Assembly (NCBI RefSeq): GCF_033949425.1 | Contig: NZ_JAXAVX010000001.1 | Coordinates: 248,001-312,000 of the forward strand | Length of the DNA: 64,000 nt | Direction of reading: 5' to 3' | From: Patulibacter brassicae | Lineage (GTDB): Bacteria > Actinomycetota > Thermoleophilia > Solirubrobacterales > Solirubrobacteraceae | Shown here: positions 7,096-14,786 of the stretch, piece after piece | Layout of the letters: each line of letters begins with the position of its first letter | How positions within the stretch are numbered: the first letter of the stretch is position 1 | The notes under the pieces: generated by a model | Database searches by the model: none | The model's input: the letters and a program-made list of their open reading frames with translations, nothing else | Told to the model about the DNA's origin: nothing | Position numbers and translations under genes: made by a program

Positions 7096-7797
7096 ATGCA
7101 GGGAATGACGATGGAAGAGATGGGGTCGGGCCTTCCGACGTGGCTGACGACGGTGTCGTGGCTGTGGATCGTGGCCGCGGTCCTCAGTGCCGCCGTCGTG
7201 CTGTTCGATCTCTACGGGGGCGGGCGCCGTCCGCAGCGTCCGCTGATGGCCGCGATCTGGCCGCTCTCCGCGCTGTACCTCGGGCCGCTCGCGATCGTGT
7301 TGCAGCGCCGCGACGCCCGACGCCGCGCAGCGGCGACCTCAACGTCGTCCGACGCCGAGGCGGGCTTGGCGCTTGGCCTGCACGGAGGCGTGGCTTCGGG
7401 GTTGGCACACATCGTGGGCGTGCCGATCGTCGTCCTGACGGGCCTGACGATCGCCGGCTTCGACATGTGGGCGATGGTCGCGATCATCACCGTCCTGGCG
7501 ACGATCATGCTCGTCCTCTTCGAGCTCGCCGTCGTCGCCTCCCCCACCGACCGGCAGGCCTCGGCGACGCGGCTGCGGACCGCTGCGGTCATCGCGTTGG
7601 TGACAGTCGTGGCTTTCGACGTCGGGATGCTCGGCTGGATGCTGGTCCTGCACTACTCGGAGAACATGCCGATGGCCACCGACGTGCGGTTCACGTTCCT
7701 GATGCAGGTCGGGCTCGTCCTGGGCACCCTGACCGCCGCACCGATCGCTCGCCGACTCAGCCGTCGAACCACGCACCTGCCTGCGCAGACGGTCTGA
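7096..7797 (+). CDS. DUF4396 membrane protein (long form)
   Basis: A 233-residue membrane protein. The first part (PTWLTTVSWLWIVAAVLSA, then WPLSALYLGPLAIV) is the N-terminal two-helix unit of long DUF4396 proteins. The second part has about four helices, ending DVGMLGWMLVLHYSE and FLMQVGLVLGTLTAAPIARR, the family's closing motif. The cysteine-containing HCxxGC segment of the short homologue at 4758 is replaced by VASGLAHIVG, so any cysteine metal site is lost. It is the last plus-strand gene of the copper-like locus. Confidence 0.75.
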   Translation: MQGMTMEEMGSGLPTWLTTVSWLWIVAAVLSAAVVLFDLYGGGRRPQRPLMAAIWPLSALYLGPLAIVLQRRDARRRAAATSTSSDAEAGLALGLHGGVASGLAHIVGVPIVVLTGLTIAGFDMWAMVAIITVLATIMLVLFELAVVASPTDRQASATRLRTAAVIALVTVVAFDVGMLGWMLVLHYSENMPMATDVRFTFLMQVGLVLGTLTAAPIARRLSRRTTHLPAQTV

Positions 7798-7911
7798 CGC
7801 GCAGGTCGAGTGCGCCCGGATCGCGTGGCGAGCGCGCGTGCGGATCGCGCTGATCGGCTTGGCCGGGGTAACGACGACCACGGCCGGCGGTGTCGCGTTG
7901 CGTCTGCTGGG

Positions 7912-8127
7912 TTAGCCGCGGTTGTGGCGCTCGAGGCTCTGCACGTCCGCGGAGACGTCCTGGAGCGTGGTGAGGATGCCGGGGACGACGTCGCCGCCGG
8001 CGGTCGTGTGGCCCTGGACGGTGTTGGCGATCGCGGCGGCGTAGTCGATCAGCTGGTCCAGCCGGCCGTTGAGGTTGTCGAGGTGCTCTTCGATGCGGTC
8101 GAGGCGATCGCTGTCGGTGGTGCTCAT
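7912..8127 (-). CDS. small coiled-coil protein of unknown function
   Basis: A 71-residue acidic protein. Residues 5-45 show a heptad-like pattern (RLDRIEEHLDNLNGRLDQLIDYAA), which suggests a short coiled coil, followed by a second helix (LTTLQDVSADVQSLERH). No membrane segment or known domain. It stands alone between the copper-like and arsenic loci, in the same direction as the arsenic operon but beyond its terminator. Its reality rests on a clean ATG and amphipathic pattern only. Confidence 0.5.
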   Translation of the reverse strand: MSTTDSDRLDRIEEHLDNLNGRLDQLIDYAAAIANTVQGHTTAGGDVVPGILTTLQDVSADVQSLERHNRG

Positions 8128-8172
8128 GCCGGGAGTCTGCGTCAGGCGTCAGACGTCGCCGTAGAACGACGA

Positions 8173-8205
8173 AGCCCCGGTCGGGATTGGACTCCGACCG
8201 GGGCT
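8173..8205. terminator. strong hairpin, likely end of the acr3-arsC operon
   Basis: AGCCCCGGTCGG and CCGACCGGGGCT pair perfectly over 12 bp around a 9-base loop. It lies 184 bases downstream of the last minus-strand arsenic gene (stop at 8389). The intervening bases 8206-8388 hold no gene I can support, but include a second inverted repeat (GGGCAACG ... CGTTGCCC). Confidence 0.6.
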
Positions 8206-8388
8206 CTCTAGAGATCGCCGGGGCAACGTTCGTACCGGTACTGCAGTTCCGATCCGCTGTACCCGTTGCCCGGGGCCCTGGCGGATCGTGGGTGGCGGCC
8301 GACTCCAGGTCGACTCGCCGTCCGAAGCCTGTCGCCTCGGACTTGAAGAGTTGCACGGGGGTCGGCCGGAACGCTTGAGGACGTCGCG

Positions 8389-8790
8389 TCAGCGGGAGAG
8401 CTCGAATCCGTTGCCGGTTCGCTGGAGCTCGCCGTGGCGGGCCATGCGGCTCATGGTGGAGGCAAGGACGGAGCGCTTTCGTCCTGTTCGCGCGGCGATC
8501 TGCGCGGCGGTGCTCCCGGGGTGCACGGCGAGCTCGCGGACGATCAGCTGTTTGTTCTCCCCCGTGCGAACCCGACCCTGGGAGCCCGCCGGAGCCGACG
8601 TGGCGGCGGGGCGGGCGGCGTCGAGAATCGCGCGCAGACGTTCCGCTTCCTGCAGATACGGCTCGAGCTCGAGCAGCCGACGGTGCACGGTCACGCAGAT
8701 TCCCGAGACCGCCGGCCCGGCGCCCGCGCAGCAGTCCGGCTCCAGCGTCGTGGGGACGGGTGCTTCGGGGTGGGTCGCGGACTCGAGCAC
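8389..8790 (-). CDS. winged-helix protein of unknown function in the arsenic operon
   Basis: A 133-residue protein with no recognised name. The N-terminal part has a vicinal cysteine pair and a third cysteine (LEPDCCAGAGPAVSGIC), followed by a helical segment (RRLLELEPYLQEAERLRAIL). The C-terminal part is a winged-helix fold (NKQLIVRELAVHPGSTAAQIA, RTGRKRSVLASTMSRMARHGEL). The GTG start at 8790 is eight bases after the arsC stop, so it is cotranscribed with the arsenate genes. Cysteines plus a DNA-binding fold make it a candidate arsenic-responsive regulator; this is inference. Confidence 0.6.
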   Translation of the reverse strand: MLESATHPEAPVPTTLEPDCCAGAGPAVSGICVTVHRRLLELEPYLQEAERLRAILDAARPAATSAPAGSQGRVRTGENKQLIVRELAVHPGSTAAQIAARTGRKRSVLASTMSRMARHGELQRTGNGFELSR

Positions 8791-8798
8791 GAGACGGG

Positions 8799-9191
8799 TC
8801 AGGCGTCGAGCTCGGCAAGCAGCTGATCGATGCGGCGGCTGATGTCGTCGCGGGTCGCGCGGACCTCGTCGACGGGTCGGCCGGAGGGGTCGGGGAGGTC
8901 CCAGTCGATGTAGCGGACGCCAGGGACGAACGGGCACTTGTCGCCGCAGCCCATCGTGACGACGACGTCGGCCCATTCCGCCATCTCGCGCGTGAGGAGC
9001 TTAGGCTCCTGGTCGCGAAGATCGATGCCGAGCTCGTCCATCACCTCGAGCACCTCGGGGTGGACCTGGTCGGCCGGGGTGGTACCGGCAGAGCGTCCTT
9101 CGTGCCGGCCTTCGGCGGCGCGCTGGAAGAGCGCGCGGCTGATCTGGGAGCGGCCGGCGTTGTGCAGGCAGACGAACAGCACGTGGGCCAT
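8799..9191 (-). CDS. arsC: arsenate reductase, LMW-phosphatase type
   Basis: A 130-residue ArsC of the low-molecular-weight protein tyrosine phosphatase fold. The P-loop VCLHNAGRS carries the nucleophile Cys8, and Cys82 and Cys86 (MGCGDKCPF) supply the cysteine relay. The Asp of DLPDPSG is the usual general acid. It reduces arsenate to arsenite for export by Acr3 or modification by ArsM; the electron donor (thioredoxin or mycothiol) cannot be told from sequence. Its start overlaps the arsJ stop by one base. A second arsC is at 11496. Confidence 0.93.
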   Translation of the reverse strand: MAHVLFVCLHNAGRSQISRALFQRAAEGRHEGRSAGTTPADQVHPEVLEVMDELGIDLRDQEPKLLTREMAEWADVVVTMGCGDKCPFVPGVRYIDWDLPDPSGRPVDEVRATRDDISRRIDQLLAELDA

Positions 9192-10462
9192 CAGGCGACG
9201 CCTTCCACGGCCTGGTTCGGCGTCGCCCGACGGGCGCGGGATCGCGCTGGGTCGCCGGGCAGGAGCAGGGAGAGGAGGCCGGCGGCGAGGACCATGATCG
9301 CCGATCCCCAGAGGCAAGCCTGCAGGCCCTGCCATTGATAGAGCGCGCCGGAGAGGACGGTGCCGGAGAGTCGGCCGAAGGCGTTGGCCATGTAGTAGAA
9401 GCCGACGTTCATCGCGACCTTCGACCCCTCGGCGTAGGCGAGGATCAGGTACGAGTGGACGGCGCTGTTCATCGCGAAGACGACGCCGAAGACGATGAGT
9501 CCGGCGACGATCACGACGTCGGGGTCGATCGAGGTGCTCATCGCGATCGCGATCGCGGCGGGGAAGGCGGCGAGGACGAATGCGAGCTTCGCGGCGGTGC
9601 GGCCGTCGGGGTCCTTGACGAACCTGGGTGCGAGGGCTTGGACGATGCCGTAGCCGATGGTCCAGACGGCCATGAAGATGCCGACCTGCCAGAACGACCA
9701 GCCCATGACGGTGCGGAGGTAGACGGGGAGGCCGACGACGAACCAGACGTCGCGGGAGGCGAAGAGGAAGATCCGGGCGCCGGCCAGGAGGTTCACCGAC
9801 CGGTTGTTGGAGAACATCTGCCGGAACTTCGCCGACGTGTCCGGTGTCCCGAGGTCGCCGCGCATGAAGATCAACGTCCCCGCGAGACCCGCGGCGACCA
9901 GGCCGGCGATGCACCCCAGCGCGGCCTGGAAGCCGATGACGGTGAGGAGCAGCCCGCCGAGGAAGAACCCGACGCCCTTGAGCGCGTTCTTGGAGCCGGT
10001 GAGGATCGCCACCCACTTGTAGAGGGCCCCAGGTGTGTCCTGCGGGACGACGAGCTTCACCGCGCTCTTCGACGACATCTTCGTCAGGTCCTTCGCGATC
10101 CCCGAGAGCGCCTGGGCGACCATCACGTAGGCCACGACGAGCCACGACTCGGGGACCAGCGCGAGCATCGCCAGCGCCGCGAGCTGGAAGGTCAGACCGC
10201 CCAGCAGGGTCGATTTGAGTCCCCAGCGGGCGGCGATGTAGCCGCCGACGAGGTTGGTGAGGATCCCGAAGACCTCGTAGAAGAGAAACAGCGAGGCGAC
10301 CTGCAGCGGGCTGTAGCCGAGCTCGTAGAAGTAGAAGAGGACCAGGACGCGGATCGCGCCGTCGGCGATCGTGTCGGCCCAATAGGCGCCGGTGACGACG
10401 ACGTAGTTCCGTAGGTCACCTCCGCGCTGCTCGGCGGCCGCGGCCGCGTCCTGGCCAGTCAC
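9191..10462 (-). CDS. arsJ: ArsJ organoarsenical efflux permease (MFS)
   Basis: A 423-residue major facilitator protein with about 12 helices, opening NYVVVTGAYWADTIADGAIR and including a conserved DLTKMSSKSAVK loop. This matches the ArsJ family. The adjacent GAPDH gene is diagnostic: in the known pathway GAPDH makes 1-arseno-3-phosphoglycerate from arsenate, and ArsJ exports it, giving arsenate resistance without reduction. GTG start at 10462 overlaps the GAPDH stop by four bases. Confidence 0.92.
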   Translation of the reverse strand: MTGQDAAAAAEQRGGDLRNYVVVTGAYWADTIADGAIRVLVLFYFYELGYSPLQVASLFLFYEVFGILTNLVGGYIAARWGLKSTLLGGLTFQLAALAMLALVPESWLVVAYVMVAQALSGIAKDLTKMSSKSAVKLVVPQDTPGALYKWVAILTGSKNALKGVGFFLGGLLLTVIGFQAALGCIAGLVAAGLAGTLIFMRGDLGTPDTSAKFRQMFSNNRSVNLLAGARIFLFASRDVWFVVGLPVYLRTVMGWSFWQVGIFMAVWTIGYGIVQALAPRFVKDPDGRTAAKLAFVLAAFPAAIAIAMSTSIDPDVVIVAGLIVFGVVFAMNSAVHSYLILAYAEGSKVAMNVGFYYMANAFGRLSGTVLSGALYQWQGLQACLWGSAIMVLAAGLLSLLLPGDPARSRARRATPNQAVEGVA

Positions 10463-11499
10463 GCCCGGGGCTCCAGGAACGCGGCGACCTGGCCGGCGAG
10501 CTCGACCCAGCGGTTCACGTAGCCCCACTCGTTGTCGTACCAGGCGAGGATCTTCACCTGCGTCTTGTCGGTGACCATCGTCGACGGCGCGTCGACGATC
10601 CCGGAGCGGGGGTCGTCCTTGAAGTCGACCGACACCAGCGGCCGCGTCTCGTACCCGAGAATCCCGTTCAGCGGGCCCTCTGCGGCGGTGCGCAGGAGCT
10701 CGTTGACCTCGTCGACGGTGGTCTCGCGGGCGACCTCGAACACCGCGTCGGTGAGCGACGCGTTCAGCAGCGGCACCCGGATCGCGACGCCGTCGAGGCG
10801 GCCCTGCAGCTCGGGGAAGATCAGGCCGATCGCCGTGGCAGACCCGGTCGTCGTCGGGATCAGCGAGAGGCCGGCGGCGCGGGCCCGGCGGAGGTCCTTG
10901 TGCGGCGCGTCCACCAAGGTCTGAGTGTTGGTGAGGTCGTGCAGCGTCGTGATCGACCCGCGCAGGATCCCGAGGCCCTCGTGGAGCACCTTCACGACCG
11001 GCGCCAAGCAGTTGGTGGTGCACGACGCCGCGGTCAGGACGTCATGGGTGTTGGGGTCGTAGAGGTGGTCGTTGACCCCGACGACGACGTTCAGCGCGCC
11101 GCCGTCCTTGACCGGCGCGGCCACGATGACCTTCCGGACGCCGCGGCCGAAGTACGGATCGAGGGTGGCTTGGGTCTTGAACTTGCCGGTGCCCTCAAGC
11201 ACCAGGTCGACGCCGAGCTCGTCCCACGGGACGTCGCCGGGGGTCGGGTGGTCGCTGTAGCTCAGCCGCTGACCGTCGATCACCACCGCGTCGCCGTCGG
11301 AGGCGATGTCGTGGCGCCAGCGGCCGTGGACGGAGTCGAACTCAAGGAGGTGCGCAGCGGTGGTGGCGTCGCCGGCGATCTCGTTGATGTGGACGAACTC
11401 GAGGTCCTGGCGGTCCCAGCCGGCGCGGAGCGCTAGGCGCCCCATGCGCCCGAACCCGTTGATCCCGACCCGGATCTTGGAGGCCGTGGGGTCGCTCAT
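10459..11499 (-). CDS. glyceraldehyde-3-phosphate dehydrogenase of the ArsJ pathway
   Basis: A 346-residue GAPDH with an NAD-binding start (VGINGFGRMGRLALRAG), the catalytic cysteine in TAASCTTNCLAPVVKVLHE, and the closing WYDNEWGYVNRW motif. Placed between arsC and arsJ with four-base overlaps on both sides, it is most likely the dedicated enzyme that forms 1-arseno-3-phosphoglycerate from glyceraldehyde-3-phosphate and arsenate, rather than the housekeeping glycolytic copy. Confidence 0.93.
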   Translation of the reverse strand: MSDPTASKIRVGINGFGRMGRLALRAGWDRQDLEFVHINEIAGDATTAAHLLEFDSVHGRWRHDIASDGDAVVIDGQRLSYSDHPTPGDVPWDELGVDLVLEGTGKFKTQATLDPYFGRGVRKVIVAAPVKDGGALNVVVGVNDHLYDPNTHDVLTAASCTTNCLAPVVKVLHEGLGILRGSITTLHDLTNTQTLVDAPHKDLRRARAAGLSLIPTTTGSATAIGLIFPELQGRLDGVAIRVPLLNASLTDAVFEVARETTVDEVNELLRTAAEGPLNGILGYETRPLVSVDFKDDPRSGIVDAPSTMVTDKTQVKILAWYDNEWGYVNRWVELAGQVAAFLEPRA

Positions 11500-12125
11500 G
11501 CGAAGGCCGGAGCGAGATCGGTGGGGACCGGGGCGCAACCGCCGGCCTTCAGGCACTCCTTGGCGCGGCGGTGCGCCAGGGTCATGACGTGGCTGCGGAC
11601 TGCGCCTTCGGAGAACTCGCCGAGGATGCGGTCCGCGCACGCCCGGATCTCCTGCGGCGTGTGGTCCTGAAGGTCGGAGAGCAGCCGGAGGAGACGCTCG
11701 AGCCTGAGCTGGTGGGCTGTCCTGTCGGCGTAGACCTCGCTCAGGTGGTGGTCGACGAGGTCCTGGACGAGCAGCTGGATCTCGTCGCGGACCTTGCGGA
11801 CGTCCTCGATCTGCATCGTGGACGGGTCCTTGAGGTCCCATGCGTGCACGGCGGCGGGCACGAACGGGCAGGCGTCGCCGCAGCCCATCGTGATCGCCCA
11901 GTCCGTCTGCAGCTGCATCTCGTTGGTCAGTTTCTGCGGCTTCTGGTCGGAGATGTCGATGCCGACCTCGGCCATCGCCTCGACGACGACGGGCCAGACG
12001 GCCTTGGCCGGCTGGGTGCCAGCGGACGAGACGACGATGTCGTCCGGAGCGATGGCGGCGAAGAAGGCATGAGCCATCTGCGACCGACCGGCGTTGTGGT
12101 TGCAGACGAAGAGCACGTGACGCAT
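11496..12125 (-). CDS. arsC: arsenate reductase with C-terminal helical extension
   Basis: A 209-residue protein. Residues 1-130 are an LMW-phosphatase ArsC (P-loop VCNHNAGRS with Cys8; Cys82 and Cys86 in MGCGDACPF). The remaining 70-80 residues are a helical tail (RTAHQLRLERLLRLLSDLQ to VRSHVMTLAHRRAKECLKAG) ending near a Cys-containing KAGGCAPV. The tail resembles the three-helix dimerisation modules attached to some actinobacterial ArsC proteins, usually at the other end. It is the second arsC of the operon, 29 bases after acr3. Confidence 0.9.
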   Translation of the reverse strand: MRHVLFVCNHNAGRSQMAHAFFAAIAPDDIVVSSAGTQPAKAVWPVVVEAMAEVGIDISDQKPQKLTNEMQLQTDWAITMGCGDACPFVPAAVHAWDLKDPSTMQIEDVRKVRDEIQLLVQDLVDHHLSEVYADRTAHQLRLERLLRLLSDLQDHTPQEIRACADRILGEFSEGAVRSHVMTLAHRRAKECLKAGGCAPVPTDLAPAFA

Positions 12126-12154
12126 GAGAGGAGACCTCGGGTAGCGGGACAGGG

Positions 12155-13294
12155 TCAAACGGGACGGGGCTCGGCGCGCGGTGCCGGCGGGTCGCCTCGG
12201 CGCGCCGCGGCCTCCTCGGCCGGGTACCAGCGCCGGCGAATCCAGAGCGCGACGTAGACCAGGCCGACGAGGACGGGCACCTCGATCAGCGGTCCGACGA
12301 CACCGGCCAGCGCCTGACCGGACGTCGCGCCGAAGACGCCGATGGCGACGGCGATCGCGAGCTCGAAGTTGTTGCCCGCCGCGGTGAACGCGAGAGAAGC
12401 GGTCCGGGCGTACGTTGCGCCGATGAGCCTTCCGGCGGCAAGGCCGGCGGAGAACATGACGGCGAAGTAGACGAGCAGCGGCAACGCGATCCGCACGACA
12501 TCCAAGGGCTCGCTGGTGATGGCGTCGCCCTGGATCGCGAAGAGCATCACGATCGTGAACAGCAACCCGTAGAGCGCGAACGGGCCGATCTTCGGCAGGA
12601 AGCGCGTCTCGTACGCCTCCTCCCCCATGCGGCGCACGCCGATGTAGCGCGTGAGGGCTCCGGCCACGAGCGGGATGCCGAGGAAGATCAGGACGGTCCG
12701 CGCGACCTCCCAGATGCCGATCGAGAAGCCCTGGGAGTCGAGGCCGAGGTCCGGCAGTGCGGTGAGGTAGAACCAGCCCAGGACGCTGTAGGCGACGATC
12801 TGGAACACGGAGTTGATCGCCACCAGCAGCGCGGTGGACTCGCGATCGGCGCACGAGAGGTCCGACCAGATGAGGACCATTGCGATGCAGCGGGCGAGGC
12901 CGACGATGATCAGGCCGGTCCTGAACTCGGGCTGGTCGGCGAGGAAGATCCAGGCCAGCGCGAACATCAGCGCCGGCCCGACCACCCAGTTCAGGACCAG
13001 CGACGCGCCGAGCAGCTTGGCGGTCTCCGGTGAGCGGTCGCGGGCGACGTCGCCGTAGCGGACCTTCGCGAGCACCGGGTACATCATCAGCAGCAGCCCG
13101 AGCGCGATCGGCAGCGAGACGGTGCCGATGCGGAGCTTGTCGAGGCCGTCGTTGATCGACGGGATCGCCGCGCCGAGGCCGAGGCCGATGGCCATCGCGA
13201 GCAGGATCCAGACGGGCAGGAAGCGGTCCAGCGTGGATAGTCGCCGGAGGACGGGGAGCTCGGCCGGAGCGGTGGGCTCGGTGACGGTCGCCAT
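12155..13294 (-). CDS. acr3: Acr3-family arsenite efflux permease
   Basis: A 379-residue, ten-helix permease. The conserved helix-4 cysteine of Acr3 lies in GLARCIAMVLIWSDLSCAD, and the later conserved segment AFTAAGNNFELAIAVAIGVFG is present. It exports arsenite using the proton gradient. It is the first gene of a six-gene operon (acr3-arsC-GAPDH-arsJ-arsC-winged helix) and is divergent from arsR, with a 74-base control region between them. Confidence 0.94.
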   Translation of the reverse strand: MATVTEPTAPAELPVLRRLSTLDRFLPVWILLAMAIGLGLGAAIPSINDGLDKLRIGTVSLPIALGLLLMMYPVLAKVRYGDVARDRSPETAKLLGASLVLNWVVGPALMFALAWIFLADQPEFRTGLIIVGLARCIAMVLIWSDLSCADRESTALLVAINSVFQIVAYSVLGWFYLTALPDLGLDSQGFSIGIWEVARTVLIFLGIPLVAGALTRYIGVRRMGEEAYETRFLPKIGPFALYGLLFTIVMLFAIQGDAITSEPLDVVRIALPLLVYFAVMFSAGLAAGRLIGATYARTASLAFTAAGNNFELAIAVAIGVFGATSGQALAGVVGPLIEVPVLVGLVYVALWIRRRWYPAEEAAARRGDPPAPRAEPRPV

Positions 13295-13320
13295 GCCCCG
13301 CACGGTATCTAGTGACGAAA

Positions 13321-13335
13321 GTCGATGCAATCGAC
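13321..13335. promoter_or_regulatory. candidate ArsR operator of the arsenic locus
   Basis: GTCGATGCAATCGAC is a perfect 6-3-6 inverted repeat in the 74-base gap between the divergent acr3 and arsR starts. One repressor bound here could control both directions. The core ATGCAAT is shared with the palindrome before the other arsR at 3334-3344. Confidence 0.6.
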
Positions 13336-13368
13336 AGACGTGATTTTTTTGTGTAGCGTGCTGTTTCG

Positions 13369-13722
13369 ATGAACGTCGATCTGCAGCTCGAGCCGAAGAC
13401 CAAGCGCGCCGCCGGCGCCCCGTGTTGCGAGCCCGTCGTCTATCCCGACGTCGACCGCGAGAAGGCAACGCGGCTGGCCGAGGTCGCCAAGGCGCTCGGT
13501 GATCCGATCCGCCTGCAGCTCGTCGACGTCCTGCGCAAGCACGCCGGGAAGGTCTGCGTCTGCGAGCTCGTGCCGCTGTTCGATGTCTCCCAGTCGACGC
13601 TCTCGCACCACCTCAAGAAGCTGCGTGACGCCGGCATCGTTGATTCGGAACGTCAGGGCCTCTGGGCCTACTACTACGTCCTGCCCGACGCGCTCGACGA
13701 GCTCGCCGTCTGGCTCGGCTGA
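13369..13722 (+). CDS. arsR: ArsR arsenite-responsive repressor
   Basis: A 117-residue winged-helix repressor with ALGDPIRLQLVDVL and the recognition segment DVSQSTLSHHLKKLRDAGIV. It has two cysteine sets: an N-terminal vicinal pair (Cys19, Cys20) and the CxC pair Cys63/Cys65 (KVCVCELV). The first recalls the Corynebacterium ArsR1 site and the second the R773-type site, so the arsenite site may combine both. It is divergent from acr3 and 25 bases before arsM. Confidence 0.93.
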   Translation: MNVDLQLEPKTKRAAGAPCCEPVVYPDVDREKATRLAEVAKALGDPIRLQLVDVLRKHAGKVCVCELVPLFDVSQSTLSHHLKKLRDAGIVDSERQGLWAYYYVLPDALDELAVWLG

Positions 13723-13747
13723 CCTCCACCCACACCGAGGCTTCCCC

Positions 13748-14629
13748 GTGAGCACCACCGAACCCGCCGCCTGCTGCTCGACCGACACCCAGGCCACCTG
13801 CTGCGAGCCCGCCGCTAAGGCCGACTGCTGCACGCCCGCCGCGACGTCGTGCGGCTGCGGCGCAGGCCACGATCCCGCTCAGGTCCCCACTGACGCCGAG
13901 GTCCTTCGCGAGCAGGTCCGCGCGAAGTACGCCCAGGCCGCCACCCAGGGGTCCGGCTGCTGCAGCCCCGCGGTCTCGACGACCGACGAGCACGGCACCG
14001 AGGTCTTCGGCGCCACCCTCTACGACAAGGAGACCGCCCAGGACGGCGGGCAGGCGATCACCGGGTCGCTGGGCTGCGGCGTCCCGACCGCCGTCGCGGC
14101 CCTGAAGGACGGCGATGTCGTGCTGGATCTCGGCTCGGGCACCGGCGGTGACGTCCTGATCTCTGCGCGCCGCGTCGCCCCGACCGGTCGGGCGATCGGG
14201 ATCGACATGACCGACGAGATGCTCGACCAGGCCCGCAAGAACGCCAAGGACGCCGGCCTCTCGAACGTCGAGTTCCGGAAGGGCTACCTCGAGGACCTCC
14301 CGCTCGAGGACGCCTCCGTCGACGTGGTGATCTCCAACTGCGTCATCAACCTCGCCGGCGACAAGAACAAGGTCCTCGCCGAAGCCGCCCGTGTCCTCAA
14401 GCCCGGCGGCCGCTTCGCCGTCTCCGACGTCGTCGCCGACCCTGACATGGACGACGCGACCCGGCGCGACATGCAGCAGTTCACCGGCTGCATCGCCGGC
14501 GCCCTGACCCGCCACGAGTTCGAGGACGCCCTCGCCGCCGCCGGCCTCGTCGACGTCGAGATCCAGGAAACCCACCGCGTCCATGCGAAGGCCGGCTCCG
14601 CGATCATCCGCGCCACCAAGCCGAACTGA
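13748..14629 (+). CDS. arsM: ArsM arsenite S-adenosylmethionine methyltransferase
   Basis: A 293-residue protein. Residues 80-293 are the ArsM methyltransferase: SAM motif VLDLGSGTGGD, and the conserved cysteines in GSGCCSP, ISNCVINL and FTGCIAGAL. It methylates arsenite to mono-, di- and trimethyl forms. The first 40 residues are an unusual extension with three vicinal cysteine pairs and a CxC (Cys9-10, 18-19, 27-28, 35/37), resembling a small metal-binding tail. GTG start at 13748 is chosen because the Cys-rich stretch begins there, 25 bases after arsR. Confidence 0.93.
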   Translation: MSTTEPAACCSTDTQATCCEPAAKADCCTPAATSCGCGAGHDPAQVPTDAEVLREQVRAKYAQAATQGSGCCSPAVSTTDEHGTEVFGATLYDKETAQDGGQAITGSLGCGVPTAVAALKDGDVVLDLGSGTGGDVLISARRVAPTGRAIGIDMTDEMLDQARKNAKDAGLSNVEFRKGYLEDLPLEDASVDVVISNCVINLAGDKNKVLAEAARVLKPGGRFAVSDVVADPDMDDATRRDMQQFTGCIAGALTRHEFEDALAAAGLVDVEIQETHRVHAKAGSAIIRATKPN

Positions 14630-14639
14630 GACGCTGCAC

Positions 14640-14673
14640 CGGCCGTCCCACATTCTTGGATGTGGGACGGCCG
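14640..14673. terminator. hairpin after arsM
   Basis: CGGCCGTCCCACAT and ATGTGGGACGGCCG pair perfectly over 14 bp around the loop TCTTGG, starting 11 bases after the arsM stop. It most simply ends the arsR-arsM transcript. Its TGTGGGACGG half also looks like a possible transposon end, since a resolvase gene begins 114 bases later. Confidence 0.65.
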
Positions 14674-14700
14674 CCGGCATGAAACCGAGCTGGCGATAGA

Positions 14701-14750
14701 AACTGGACGCGGACCGTCCCAAAGGTAGGTACCGAAACGCCGGTCCAGTT
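14701..14750. other. candidate resolution site upstream of the resolvase
   Basis: AACTGGAC (14701-14708) and GTCCAGTT (14743-14750) are perfect inverted 8-mers. A further pair, CCGTAC and GTACGG, lies between 14754 and 14779. Serine resolvase genes usually have their res subsites directly upstream, and this is the only free space (14674-14786). Site assignment is inference. Confidence 0.4.
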
Positions 14751-14786
14751 CTCCCGTACGGCCGTGACCTCCGGTACGGTCGGGGC

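Noticed and set aside
7838..7915. A 25-residue hydrophobic peptide frame (VRIALIGLAGVTTTTAGGVA..)
   Set aside because: It has a GTG start and a helix-like sequence but no clear ribosome site or homologue; too little to call a gene.
8206..8388. A structured RNA or tRNA-like element
   Set aside because: An inverted repeat (GGGCAACG ... CGTTGCCC) is present, but no tRNA arms or known motif fit.
14661..14680. TGTGGGACGGCC as the left end of the transposon
   Set aside because: It is one arm of a perfect hairpin after arsM, and no convincing matching end occurs after 17731.
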